Assembly (NCBI RefSeq): GCF_003259505.1
Contig: NZ_QLLK01000014.1
Coordinates: forward strand, 1 to 64,000
Direction: 5' to 3'
Source of the DNA: Algoriphagus yeomjeoni
Lineage (GTDB): Bacteria; Bacteroidota; Bacteroidia; Cytophagales; Cyclobacteriaceae
DNA: 64,000 bases
Shown here piece after piece: positions 14,171-25,300 of this stretch. Below the pieces are notes generated by a model. The model was not told the DNA's origin. It did no database searches and was given only the letters and a program-made list of their open reading frames with translations. Positions within the stretch are counted from its first letter, which is position 1. The number at the start of each line of letters is the position of its first letter. The translations under genes and the position numbers were made by a program.

Positions 14171-16300
14171 TTAAGATAGAATTTGATAGACAAGTAAGGC
14201 CGAAAAATAGGCTAATACTGTCATGTATGCTGTTTGTATCAACGGCCATTTCCAACCTTTAGTTTCCCGATATACTACAGCAACAGTACTCATACACTGC
14301 ATCGCAAAAGCATAGAAAACCATCAGCGAAAATGCTGTAGCTTTATTGTAGACTTTATCACCTGTGGTTGGGTTTATTTGCTGGTTTAGCTTTTGTCTGA
14401 TGGTAAGTTCATCCTCGGTATCAGCACCTATACTATATATAGTAGCAATTGTGGATACAAAAACCTCGCGCGCTGCAAAGGAAGCTATCAATGCAATTCC
14501 AATTTTCCAATCGTAACCTAATGGTCGAATTACTGGCTCTATAGCTCTCCCCATAATTCCGATAAAGGAGTTTTCAAGAAGTAGGGAAGAAGTTTCATTT
14601 TCTATTGCTGGAATCTCTTCAGGTGAAGCTTGGGAGAGCTTAACTTCACTTTCAGCTCTGATGGCATCCATTCTCTCTGGTGGTCCATAAGATGCCAAAA
14701 CCCAAAGTATCACAGAAATAGCCAAAATTACTTTACCAGCCTCAAAAACAAAAGTTTTTGATTTGTTATACATAGTCATCAAGACATCTAACCAGCGAGG
14801 GGCACGATAGGTAGGAAGCTCGACCATCAAAAAGCTTTTTTCTTCGGTTTTCAGTATGTTTTTCAGAAGCAACGCGGTAAATAACACCCCAATTACTCCT
14901 AATAAATACAGAGAAAGTAACGCCAGAGCCTGAAGATTCACAAAACCTAAAACAAGCTCATTTGGAACTACCAATCCTATTAGAATCACATAAACTGGCA
15001 GTCTAGCAGAGCAACTCATTAGAGGCGTCACCATAATGGTGATTATTTTCTCTTTCCAATTACCAATGTTTCTGGCTGCCATCACACCGGGAATGGCACA
15101 TGCTACACCCGATACTAAGGGAACTATACTTTTACCATGAAGTCCAAATGGGCGCATCCATCGATCCATTAAAAACACCACTCTGGACATATACCCGGTG
15201 TCTTCTAGAATTGCAAGAAAACCAAAAAGCATGGCTATCTGAGGGATAAATATCACTACACCTCCAATGCCAGGAATAATTCCTTCTGTGATTAAACTTG
15301 AAAGCGGCCCTGAAGGAAGTAAGTCGGATACGGAACCTGCAAGCTCAGCAAAGAACCCATCAATTAGATCCATGGGTACAGAAGCCCAGGCAAAAATTGC
15401 CTGAAAAATAATTAACAGAATGCCTCCAAATATGAGATATCCAAAGACTGGGTGAAGTAATATTTTATCGATACCAGACTCCTTCTTTACATCTGGAGTT
15501 TTAACTACTGCTTTTTCAACTATTGAAGTGATAATTCTGTACCGAATCTTAGTCTCCTCTAACTGTGCTTTTTCAAGATCAAACTTGTTTTCTTCAAGTT
15601 TTGCCTTGATCCAACTTCGACTTTCGAGGGAAATGGATTTGTCTTTTTCTCCAAAACGAAGCATTTGATATGCCTGATAGGAGTTAGTGAATTCAAATTT
15701 CTCTTTTACCTCATTCAGTAGGGTTCCAGAAACTACCTCTTCAATAGTTATAAAAGATGATTTTTTACTGAAGTTTTGTTGATGGATTAACTCACGAATT
15801 TGATCCAGACCTTTTTCTCCTCTAGCATCGGTGCTTAAAATAGGAACTCCGAGAGCTTTGAAAATCTCAAAGGTTTTGATTGCAATATTTTTTCTTGTGG
15901 CAATATCAGCCATGTTCAGAACCAAGGCTAGATTTAAACCCAAATCGATTAACTGAGTTGCCAAAAATAGACCTCTCGACAACTGGCAGGAATCAATGAC
16001 CATTAACACAAAGTCTGGCTTTTCATCTTCGCTCAGCTGGTTCAGTACACGGTGAGCAATGATTTCGTCTTCTGAGTTTGGGTAAAGACTGTAAGTACCT
16101 GGAAGGTCAATGATCTCATAATTTGACCCATGGTACTCCATCGACCCAGTCCTTTTATCCACAGTCACTCCAGGATAATTACCAATTTTTTGATTCAGTC
16201 CTGTGAGTTGATTGAAAATAGTTGATTTACCAACGTTCGGATTCCCGATGATGGCGATTTTTGGTGATTTGACTTGGGAAGGAATGGTAGACTCAGGCAT
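14171..16300 (-). CDS. feoB: Ferrous iron transporter FeoB
   Basis: GTP-dependent Fe(II) importer of the inner membrane. The 709 residues carry a cytosolic G domain with the P-loop GNPNVGKST, G3 DLPG and G4 NMAD, a helical guanine-dissociation-inhibitor-like region (about 180-270), and a polytopic core from about 285 on with two Gate-type repeats (GVACAIPGVMAARNI; SFAAREVFVSTIATIYS). It lies 5 bases downstream of feoA and one base upstream of the small Cys-rich gene, a compact operon. Confidence 0.97.
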   Translation of the reverse strand: MPESTIPSQVKSPKIAIIGNPNVGKSTIFNQLTGLNQKIGNYPGVTVDKRTGSMEYHGSNYEIIDLPGTYSLYPNSEDEIIAHRVLNQLSEDEKPDFVLMVIDSCQLSRGLFLATQLIDLGLNLALVLNMADIATRKNIAIKTFEIFKALGVPILSTDARGEKGLDQIRELIHQQNFSKKSSFITIEEVVSGTLLNEVKEKFEFTNSYQAYQMLRFGEKDKSISLESRSWIKAKLEENKFDLEKAQLEETKIRYRIITSIVEKAVVKTPDVKKESGIDKILLHPVFGYLIFGGILLIIFQAIFAWASVPMDLIDGFFAELAGSVSDLLPSGPLSSLITEGIIPGIGGVVIFIPQIAMLFGFLAILEDTGYMSRVVFLMDRWMRPFGLHGKSIVPLVSGVACAIPGVMAARNIGNWKEKIITIMVTPLMSCSARLPVYVILIGLVVPNELVLGFVNLQALALLSLYLLGVIGVLFTALLLKNILKTEEKSFLMVELPTYRAPRWLDVLMTMYNKSKTFVFEAGKVILAISVILWVLASYGPPERMDAIRAESEVKLSQASPEEIPAIENETSSLLLENSFIGIMGRAIEPVIRPLGYDWKIGIALIASFAAREVFVSTIATIYSIGADTEDELTIRQKLNQQINPTTGDKVYNKATAFSLMVFYAFAMQCMSTVAVVYRETKGWKWPLIQTAYMTVLAYFSALLVYQILS

Positions 16301-16305
16301 GAAAT

Positions 16306-16533
16306 TCAGAGCAATTGTACTTCAATGAGTGAAGCTTCGGTTTTTCTTAGGGCAAGTATTGTTTCATCAAGCTTGAATGCCATTGGTCCTCCCATTGGAG
16401 CGGAATGATGCAGGGTGATAGTTTTTCCAGGCAAAAACCCGAGTTCCATCAAGTTTATTTTCAACGGAGAATCTAAGATTTCCTGAATAATTGCTGCCCG
16501 GGTGACAGGTATAGAATCAGCTGTTATTAACAT
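16306..16533 (-). CDS. feoA: Ferrous iron transport protein FeoA
   Basis: A 75-residue SH3-like cytosolic protein (MELGFLPGKTITLHHSAPMGGPMAFKLDETILALRKTEA) that works with FeoB in Fe(II) uptake. It is the first gene of the feoA-feoB-Cys-rich operon. A candidate promoter with TATTTTTG is 30 bases upstream. Iron-dependent control is expected for the family, but I could not identify a convincing operator. Confidence 0.95.
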   Translation of the reverse strand: MLITADSIPVTRAAIIQEILDSPLKINLMELGFLPGKTITLHHSAPMGGPMAFKLDETILALRKTEASLIEVQLL

Positions 16534-16562
16534 AGTATTACCTCGGCCTTTTGAACCGATTG

Positions 16563-16593
16563 CAAAAATAGAATTATTTGGAATGAATCTAAA
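16563..16593 (-). promoter_or_regulatory. Promoter of the feo operon
   Basis: On the minus strand TATTTTTG (16563-16570) matches TAnnTTTG, with TTTA (one mismatch to TTTG) exactly 19 bases upstream at 16590-16593. The leader would be about 25 nt. The remaining gap to 16978 is AT-rich; I found no clear promoter for the large plus-strand gene that follows. Confidence 0.5.
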
Positions 16594-16978
16594 GAAAAAT
16601 AAAGAAGATTTTTGTCATGTTTTTGAATCTTGGGCTATTGGATAAAGAAAATTCGGTGACGAGAGCTACTGCTCAAAATAGAGTTTTAAGTGAAATGGTA
16701 ATACCTGCTTCGCTGTAAGAGTTCTGATTTTGATTATTGGCTGCACCTTATATCTTAGTATTTGTTCGATCTATAGAATTGGTAAAAAATACTAAAATTT
16801 GTATCGTAATTGGTAGGTTTTCAATGAGATAGATTGGATAGTTTTAGGGATTAATTGGATTTATTTTTAAATTTATTTCGCTCTTTTAATTTTTAATTGT
16901 TTGGTGTTGATTTTTATGTGGTAGCAGAAGAGACAGTTTTATCATGAGAGGGCTTCACAAGTCTAAACACTTTTTACC

Positions 16979-19900
16979 ATGGAAAAAGACCTGATTCAAT
17001 CCTTGCTTACAGAGGTTTTTAGTCAATTACAGGCTAACGACTCCGAAGAAAAAAAATCGATTACTGAAGGAATTCCAATTTTAGCGAAAGCCTTGCAACA
17101 TCAGTCTCTAGCAGATATTCAATCTGAAAAATTAACTGTTCAATCTGCAGATTTTTTCTTCCAAGACAGACTTTCTAAGCCTGATAAAATAAAGATTGAA
17201 GAAATTTCCAAAGAAGTCACCAGACAAAAAGTAGCTGCTGAGCCAGAGAATAAAGTATTTGTTCGTGAGGTTCCTATTAGGACTAGTCAAGTGAAAAAGA
17301 GTGTGCCAGCATGGGCGGTTGGAGCAAAGGTTAATAAAACAATTGGACCAATTACGAGAGTAGATGGCTTGCAGGTTTTCGTGGATGTTTACAGAGTAGA
17401 AAAGCTGATAGCTCTACGCAAACAAGGAACCAATGAACCTTTGATATTTTTCAAAGCAAAATTCACCAAACCTAAAGTACAGCCAGTTAATAGTCAGCCA
17501 GTTGAAGTAACAGAGAATTATACATTAGTAGCAGGTAGTGTGTGGGTTAAAGCAAAAATGTTTGCTTCGAATGCACCAGCAGATCGGTATTTTGGACTAA
17601 AAATAAAGGCCGGGACAATTTCACTTACAGCTAAACCTGTGCTTAATGGAAATAATCTACTCTTGGGTACGAATACTCAAGTAACGGTCAATCTAGAGCT
17701 TGATTCACCTATTTTAAAAGGAAGCAAGAGCACAAAGAGGTATGGAAAAGACGCAGCTGAGATGTCACTTCAATGTCCAGATGCTATTCAATTCAAGTTT
17801 ACCGGCTCAGGTACAGGTCAGATAGTTGGTGCAGGAAATGCGCAATGGAATGTGTATGGTAATTCAAATTCTTTCAGCTATCAGAATAAAGCAGCTACAT
17901 ATAATACTCAACTCAGTCGATTCTGTATTCCATTTGTACCGGATTCAAAAGGCAAAGTTTTTTCTCCCAAAAAGACACAAGGGAATTGGGTGGAGCTATC
18001 TGGAGAAGCCAATGTGAAATCGAGCTGTTGGGCCATACCGGCAGCTTCTTTGGATGTAAATGCACCTTTGGAGGTGTCTGGAATTGGGGGGATGATGGAA
18101 GAATGGGAGCCAGGTATTTTATTTAAATGGAAGAGTGCTGAAGTTCAAAAAATCAGCTTAAATGAAAGCCTGTTTTTGGTAGAAGAAGGAAGGATTGCTA
18201 TCACATCTCTGTCTGCAAATGGATCAGGGGGATCGATGCAAGTTGATCATTGGAAAGATGAACTCAATCCATATGGAACCTCTATTGCTATCGCTTTTAC
18301 TTCGCAAACAACTTTTTTGTATAACTGTCTGGCAGAGGGAACGGAGCTAATTTTTTCTACCTGCAATACATCGGTTAATATCGATAGACCAAAGCAAGTT
18401 AATGGACATGCAGTTGCTATTAAGACAAAGGATTCTGCTTTGATTTTAGCTGGAAATGACACTTCGAATTTACTTTTACTATTGGATGATAATATACTGT
18501 GGGATAATAAATTACCATTTGATAAAGTGCCAGATTTTAAATCCATTGCTTTAGCACTAGAAAATGCATTATTCACTGTGTCTCCTGTAAATGGCTGCAT
18601 GGTTTTTGGCAAATGTAATGATGAGTGGACAAGAATTGTAGAAAGCCAAACCTACTTGGTATTTGGTATGTTGGCCTACTTACCAACATTGCCTGACCCT
18701 TATTTAGCGAATATTGGGTCATTAGGTAGATCCTTCAATCGGAAAAGTACCAATTTGGATAATATTAAAAATTGGTTGGTTTGTAGAATTATACAGAAGC
18801 CAATTCCCGAGAAAGATGATGAGGTAACTGTTTCTTTTCACTTTGGGCAGGCGCTAAGTAGTGCAGCTTCTAGTCCTTCAAATGATGCTGTGGCGGGAGT
18901 AGTCATGAGTGCAGCTGGAGATTCTGAGTCTGAAAAGGTAGTTTATAGAATAAATAGCGATTCAGGTGTACCAAGAAGTACTGCAACTAATCGAAATACC
19001 CCCGACTTTGAAGCAGAGTATGATAAGCAAGTATCAGGTTTCTCTCGGGATTTTTTCACATTACTCGATGTAAGTTCGAATGCAAATCAAGTGGGGGTAA
19101 GTCTAGGTACTAATGTGAGAGCAGTATCTCAACGACAAGTAACTGGATTGGCAACCCACAAAACGGAAACTGAGGCAGCTGTTGTGGCACAGGATGGGCA
19201 ACTAATTTCCGTTGAGGGAATGCAGGTCAAAGTTCCGGGGTATTTGGCAAGGGTATTTCTATTACCTCAGGTGGCCTGGGAGCCTGTATTGAATTTGACT
19301 GCACCTTCTGATCCACCACAACCAATGGATCCACCTGCCGGATATAATTATTACCTCAATGATGGTGGACCTACACGACTTATCAATACAAGTAATTTAA
19401 GTGTTACTCTATCTCCTATACCATTAACTGCTTTTATACTAGATCAGTATAAGCAAAAGAAGATTGATCTTTTGGCTCAATTTACTTTGCCATTTGGTTT
19501 GAAAGCCGTAGCTCAACTCACTCAAAAAAGTCCATACCAAGATTTGCTGCCACGGCTGGAAGGCGTCAACCCAAATTTCCCAGATAGCCTACAAGGAGGA
19601 ATACAAATTCGCGCGATAGGTGGTGATGCTGGCAAAAAGCCTCCTTTGGAAAAAGACTTACCGATGTTTGATGGTTTTACTTTTCAGTTGAATAACGTCC
19701 TTTCTGCTTACGGAACATACACCAATACCAGTACACTAGGTGACTCAGTAACAACTATTTTTAACACAGAATTTTCCACACAAAATGGTGATCCAAAGGG
19801 AGTTCCGGTATCGACGATAGATTTTTCGGGCTACGGTGCTAGTATGTTTAGCAATTGGTTAAGTCCTTCTGCGGCGATTGCAAGTACGAGCCAAGCACGA

Positions 19901-22279
19901 TTTGATGTTATGCTAGGCAGGACTGGCCATGAGGTGATTCAGGTAAAAAGTCTGGTTTATCCTTGGGGAATACGGGTAGTACGTACGATTACGCTATTTC
20001 GTACAAGTTCTGGCTTTGTCTATCGTGTGGATAGTGGATGGCAACCTGAGACAGATGGTAAGTTTGATTTTGGGTATGATTTCGTAAGGAATGGCAGCCT
20101 GGTACACGAAGATCCCTATGAAATCCATCCTGGCACACTGCGAGGTTTGTTCAACATAAGAAATATTGAAGAGGATGCCAGCATAGCTGATTTTGAACAA
20201 ACTGATTTTATAAAAAAGGATGAGAAGTACATAGATATCTTGGGCGTAGAACAAACATGGGGCGAGAATACGGATAAAGAATTACCCATTATCTGTCGTC
20301 CAGTTTGGTTTGATGCAGATGTTGAGCTGGAAAACTTAGTGCAAGGGCATACTAAAAACCGAACTCCTTCCAAAAAGATTTTAGGATATGTACAATTAGC
20401 CCCAACAGGTGTTCCGCTGAGTCCTAAGCGCTTTAAAGAGCTGTTAGATTTGCAGGGGGGAATAATCGGTGGAGATATTAACTGTGTCATGAATGTTAAT
20501 AAATCAGATCAGCAGATGCGGATTTCACGATTTGATTTTTCACATTCTACAAGCCCATTGAATACAGATCCAATTTTTGTGGCCGCTTCAAGAGGTAGTT
20601 TAATCCTTCCAAAAACTGGTAGTTGGACTGTGGTTCAGCATAACGTGAGTTCTGGAGATGTTACACCTTTGCCTCCTCATATTCCTGTTCCATTGATTAG
20701 AGCAGGGAAGTGGGTTAAAGACATCGTGGTGAAACCGGCTGATGTCAATACGAAGTTGTTGAGATTGGCAAGTCCATCAGAGTTATTAAGAAATCCTGAC
20801 TCCAGCACAATCAACTTCGGGATACTCCAAACTACAGCTTCTCAGAAAGCCCTCGTGTTGACTCCTTCCTTCGAAAATGGAACAAAAAAACTTCTAAGTA
20901 AAACTCCAATGCTTTATGCTGATGCTTATCGGTTAATGGCAGGTAGTGGGATTTTCCCAAATTCTGGAAATGCAATTAATGAATTTGGAAAAGCAGCAGT
21001 TCTATTCAGTGGCGCATTAGCTGGTGTTGGAGCCGCTGCAAGTATTTTCAAAGAGAATGGTCTACAAGATGGTGGAGTGAAAGTTTTGGAAATGCTGAAA
21101 ATAGAGCTCCAAAAAGAAGGAGAATCGATAGTAGATCAGGGGTTTGAGCTTTTGTCTACTGGAGCAAATGACATCATAAAGAAGGCGGTAGCTTTTGATC
21201 TTCCTCCAACTCAAGTGTTTTTGGTGAAAATGGAAGCACTGAAGATTTATATCGATTATCAAACGGGTAAGAAGGAAGATAATCCAAATACCTATGTAGA
21301 TAGCAAGCTGAATTTTGATATTAAAGCAGCAGTAGGTGATACTGCCAAAGCATGGAAGAGCAGATTAAATAATCTTGCTATGGTCGTTGATTTGGGGGAG
21401 TTTACGCGATTAATGACTATTAAAGGAAATTTTGATGCGCAGAAGGGTAAAGAGTCAGGTTATGAGGGTTTTAAGGACGATGATTTTCCGACTCTAGGAT
21501 TGCCAACTCCAGAGATTGAGTTCAGCGACGAGCTTCAGCCCGTGATTGATATTTTACAATTACTAGCATCCCTGAGCACGGGAGATTATGGAGCTGTCAT
21601 GCAAAAAGGTCTCAAAATAGCGATGAGCAATGCGGGTGAGATTTGGGAATATAAATTTGAAGCATCTAAAGAAATTCCTCTGGTTCGATTCCCTCCACAA
21701 GAGGACTTGTATAACTCCGCACAGACGCCACTGAAATTGGAAGCGGGCTTAGCTTTAGGGGTTTATTTCAATGCTGCTCTCAAAGTAACTACAGACCCTA
21801 AACAACTTTTACCAACAGCTGGCGCATTCATCGAATTCCGTGGTGGGCTTGAAGTGATGTGTGTAACCGTAGGGGGAGCAACGATTTTTGCTATCGGCGA
21901 AGTCCAACTAAAAGTAGCTTGCGATACTAAGATTGGTCCAAGTTTGACAATGAAGCTTGGTTTTGGAGCAACAATAGCTGTTGGGTTACCAGTGGTAGGG
22001 AATGTGTCTGTCACCTACATGGTTGGATGCGAAATGTACGCTAGTGCTGATCTGATCAGTGTCACTGCCTTTATGCTATTCAGAGGTAAAGCAAGCTTAG
22101 TTGGCGGTTTGGTCTCAGTGACCATTTATATCGAAGCCAGTGGTACTGTCACAAGACTCATTCCTGAAAAGCGAACAGAATGCACTGCTTCAGTCACTTT
22201 TGGACTTGAGATCAGCATATGCTTTATCATCAATATTGATTTTGAAGAGACTTGGCAGGAAAGCAGACAAATCGCTTGA
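16979..22279 (+). CDS. Very large uncharacterised protein A (1766 aa)
   Basis: I do not recognise this family. There is no signal peptide. Residues 1-60 are an acidic helical region (MEKDLIQSLLTEVFSQLQ...). Most of the chain is beta-rich with many short Gly/Asn/Pro turns, suggesting several beta domains. Near 1339-1358 a hydrophobic Ala/Gly segment (KAAVLFSGALAGVGAAASIF) precedes a helical region. Residues about 1585-1750 form a Gly-rich series of alternating hydrophobic strands with scattered Cys and Lys. It shares an operon with an equally odd 1376-residue gene 29 bases downstream. A structural or binding role is the most that can be inferred; no catalytic motif was seen. Confidence 0.88.
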   Translation: MEKDLIQSLLTEVFSQLQANDSEEKKSITEGIPILAKALQHQSLADIQSEKLTVQSADFFFQDRLSKPDKIKIEEISKEVTRQKVAAEPENKVFVREVPIRTSQVKKSVPAWAVGAKVNKTIGPITRVDGLQVFVDVYRVEKLIALRKQGTNEPLIFFKAKFTKPKVQPVNSQPVEVTENYTLVAGSVWVKAKMFASNAPADRYFGLKIKAGTISLTAKPVLNGNNLLLGTNTQVTVNLELDSPILKGSKSTKRYGKDAAEMSLQCPDAIQFKFTGSGTGQIVGAGNAQWNVYGNSNSFSYQNKAATYNTQLSRFCIPFVPDSKGKVFSPKKTQGNWVELSGEANVKSSCWAIPAASLDVNAPLEVSGIGGMMEEWEPGILFKWKSAEVQKISLNESLFLVEEGRIAITSLSANGSGGSMQVDHWKDELNPYGTSIAIAFTSQTTFLYNCLAEGTELIFSTCNTSVNIDRPKQVNGHAVAIKTKDSALILAGNDTSNLLLLLDDNILWDNKLPFDKVPDFKSIALALENALFTVSPVNGCMVFGKCNDEWTRIVESQTYLVFGMLAYLPTLPDPYLANIGSLGRSFNRKSTNLDNIKNWLVCRIIQKPIPEKDDEVTVSFHFGQALSSAASSPSNDAVAGVVMSAAGDSESEKVVYRINSDSGVPRSTATNRNTPDFEAEYDKQVSGFSRDFFTLLDVSSNANQVGVSLGTNVRAVSQRQVTGLATHKTETEAAVVAQDGQLISVEGMQVKVPGYLARVFLLPQVAWEPVLNLTAPSDPPQPMDPPAGYNYYLNDGGPTRLINTSNLSVTLSPIPLTAFILDQYKQKKIDLLAQFTLPFGLKAVAQLTQKSPYQDLLPRLEGVNPNFPDSLQGGIQIRAIGGDAGKKPPLEKDLPMFDGFTFQLNNVLSAYGTYTNTSTLGDSVTTIFNTEFSTQNGDPKGVPVSTIDFSGYGASMFSNWLSPSAAIASTSQARFDVMLGRTGHEVIQVKSLVYPWGIRVVRTITLFRTSSGFVYRVDSGWQPETDGKFDFGYDFVRNGSLVHEDPYEIHPGTLRGLFNIRNIEEDASIADFEQTDFIKKDEKYIDILGVEQTWGENTDKELPIICRPVWFDADVELENLVQGHTKNRTPSKKILGYVQLAPTGVPLSPKRFKELLDLQGGIIGGDINCVMNVNKSDQQMRISRFDFSHSTSPLNTDPIFVAASRGSLILPKTGSWTVVQHNVSSGDVTPLPPHIPVPLIRAGKWVKDIVVKPADVNTKLLRLASPSELLRNPDSSTINFGILQTTASQKALVLTPSFENGTKKLLSKTPMLYADAYRLMAGSGIFPNSGNAINEFGKAAVLFSGALAGVGAAASIFKENGLQDGGVKVLEMLKIELQKEGESIVDQGFELLSTGANDIIKKAVAFDLPPTQVFLVKMEALKIYIDYQTGKKEDNPNTYVDSKLNFDIKAAVGDTAKAWKSRLNNLAMVVDLGEFTRLMTIKGNFDAQKGKESGYEGFKDDDFPTLGLPTPEIEFSDELQPVIDILQLLASLSTGDYGAVMQKGLKIAMSNAGEIWEYKFEASKEIPLVRFPPQEDLYNSAQTPLKLEAGLALGVYFNAALKVTTDPKQLLPTAGAFIEFRGGLEVMCVTVGGATIFAIGEVQLKVACDTKIGPSLTMKLGFGATIAVGLPVVGNVSVTYMVGCEMYASADLISVTAFMLFRGKASLVGGLVSVTIYIEASGTVTRLIPEKRTECTASVTFGLEISICFIINIDFEETWQESRQIA

Positions 22280-22308
22280 TACTTATTTTTAACTAGACCT
22301 TTTTGAAA

Positions 22309-25300
22309 ATGGAACTTAAAAAACTTCTTTCGGTAATGGCACTTCCTCAGCACTATGATGGGGAGAATTTGTCTGTAAATATTTTAGTAGTACCAACCAA
22401 TACGGATCCATTTGTTAATTGGAATACTGCTCCAGCAAGCCCCAATGCTGTGCCTGGGTTTGCTAATTTTCACCCTCAATTCAGTCTGGGAATTGTCAGA
22501 GGGACTGATGACTTTCCAATTTCAAATCCTTTAAATCCAGATCGAAAGCCGGTGTTAGTGCCAGTCACCGTCACAGAAGCGACAAAAAAGGCGGATTTAC
22601 TGGATAAAGTATCCAAGAGTTTTAAACTCACAATTGGAAACGCTAACGACAAACTTCCACCAGTAGTTGACGTTTCCAAGAGTGTTAAAAAGTATCTACC
22701 TGAAACTTATAGAAAGAGTTTTAATTTTACTCAGCCTCGACATCCGAATGCAATCACTGATGATAGCTATGAATGTGCCGTAAGAGATAAACTACCTCTC
22801 CAGCCAGTTGCTCCTGTAGATAAGATAAGTTGGGGAAAGATTTTCGCCCAAATTCTCAAGCAACCTTTATTAGCAGAAGCTTGTGGAATGGTATATAAGG
22901 TAACTATCCCGATAGAAGCATCGTGGTTTGAAGACGGAGGCTTTCTATATGCAGATATAGTAAATGAGCCATATTCTTCAGTTCAAAATCAATTATTAGA
23001 AGACTCAGAAGGGCCATTAATTAAACGGTACGCTGCCAGAATTCCAACTTTGGTACCTGGTACCGAACGTCCAGTTTTTGCGGCAGTGACTTTCCCTGTA
23101 GTACATAAGAAAACTACTGACCCAACGCCGGTAATTCCATTTGGGCCTTGGGATGAAGTTTTTCAGGAGGCCAGGTTATATGATGATGGTTTTGCGAAAA
23201 TAGTCCATGCTAATCAGCCCAAAAGTGGAAATCTCATAAAGGAAAAAAGAGATGGTTTTCATCCTCAAACTGAGGCAGGAATTAGATTAGGCTGGGATGA
23301 TGAACAGATATTAGTGTGGTACATCAGACAGCTGACAGAAAATACGGATGTTCAAGCTGCAGGTTCCGGGTTAAGACTAGATGCTCCTTTGGGTGTGATG
23401 GGTTATCATATTGACGTGAAAGAAGCAGAAGAAGGTAGTGTATGGGAAAGTCTAAATGAAGTTGAGATCAATCCAGAAAGTAATTTGGGGAAGGAATTGG
23501 CTACATCTACTACCGAACTTCCTTACCAAGTTTATCCTACCAAGCTTACAGGAAAGAATGCCAGCAATTTTTGGTTGCCTATGTATTATGCACATTGGGT
23601 TGGCAAAAGCATGGTGACTGAAGATCTTGATGCGCTTTTGATTTATAAAAATGATCAGGAAAATGGCGCTATTCTGAAAGGGAGCCAAGAGAAAAAAGTT
23701 GACCCTAATTCCACTTTGATCCCTGCTCCAATTGATACTGTGCTGCGATATGGCCAAAGCTATGATTTTAGAATACGCCTAACTGATATTAGTGGAGGTG
23801 GGCCAAGGGTGGATAAGATACCTCTAAACAGTGCGCCTAATCCTGTGACAAATGTAGCCTTCAAGCGTTATGTGATTCCGGGGATGCTTAGGATTGACAT
23901 GCCTAAGCAGCTTCTTCAACAGACTGGCGAATATTTTAACTCCACAGATCCCGCAGAAACATCCTTTTCTTCCAATCCTACGATTTCCCTTCATCGACCA
24001 CTGTTGGAATATCCAGCGGTAGTTTTTACTCAAAAATATCAGAAGGCAGGTCGGGATCCCATCGAAGAACTGAAGAATGTGGCTGCTCAGAACAAAGTTT
24101 TGAAACCGGCTTTAGCAGATCCAGATGTGACTGAAGTATCTATTAGGGTAGAGGTCAAATCACTAAGAATGGATAATGCCTTAAGCCAGAATGGTTCTGA
24201 CGGCTACATCACTTTGTATCAAACCAAACGATTGTTCCCCTCAGATTTTGATGCAAGACTGGATATTCCTGTTGAATTTATCGATGTTCCTGTTTTGAAT
24301 CTCGGAGAAGAAGCCAATCCATTTTTCGTAGATAACTTGAAAAATTCAGATTTGGATGAAATGACCCAATTAATACTTCCTACAGGTAGAAATATTAGAG
24401 TGACACTCCGAGGTCTAGCCAGCAGTGAGGAAGATCCAGATGAGTATTTTGGATCTATTGATTCTGACGTTGAGAATGATAGTAGGTATGGTAAAGTGAC
24501 ACAACTGGCTTTTTATAAGGAGCCCCTACAGGAAAGTCAATTACTATTTCCTTACGGAAATGTGCCTGAATTGCAGGGGATTTTTCTTTGCCCAGAGCGT
24601 GTGCCAACGATTAAGAAGAATCTTTTTTCACATCTATTGAAAAGAGTAACAGAAACTGGAGAAGCAGATATTGTAAACAGGTTAGCTGATGCCCTAGGCT
24701 GTAAAGCCAAAGGTATGACCATACTGGCTCCGAAAGGGGAAAGAATAGCATTTGGTTGTAGCTCTCGAATTCAGCATTCTTTAGCTCCGGATGGGAGTAG
24801 CGTGACCTTCGCCTCTAAAGCAGAATTGCAAGGGCACTGGATTGGCGGGATAAGCTATAAAATGCAAAGAGACTGGACTTGGGATTGCTTGGAAAATGAT
24901 GCCTTCCAAATCAGTAAGAGATACAAATTCAGAAAGGACCTGGAAAGCGAATGGAGAAACCTGAAAAATGCTGGAGAAATAGAACTTAAGCATACCGTTT
25001 CTTTTGAAGCACTCCAAGAAGATCGATTTGGGGAAATAAATAGAGGATATACCCGACTGGTTTTTATAGATGCAATAGAACCCAAAAACGACCTTAAAAG
25101 AGATGGGGGTGAACTTCGATTTCCGGATGAAATCTGGGTTAATTATACGATTTTACCAAAGTTCAAACCTAAGCACGTCAGTGTCCCTGAAAAGAAAATT
25201 GAAGAATTAGCCTTGCCAACAGTGCTTGCACCATCGCAAATGCCTAAAATGAAAAGTGTAGGTCTGGCATTTTCTCCCTATGATAGATCTGATGATTATA

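Noticed and set aside
16571..16600. Fur or DtxR operator before feoA
   Set aside because: AT-rich half-palindromes are present but no convincing match to a known iron box.
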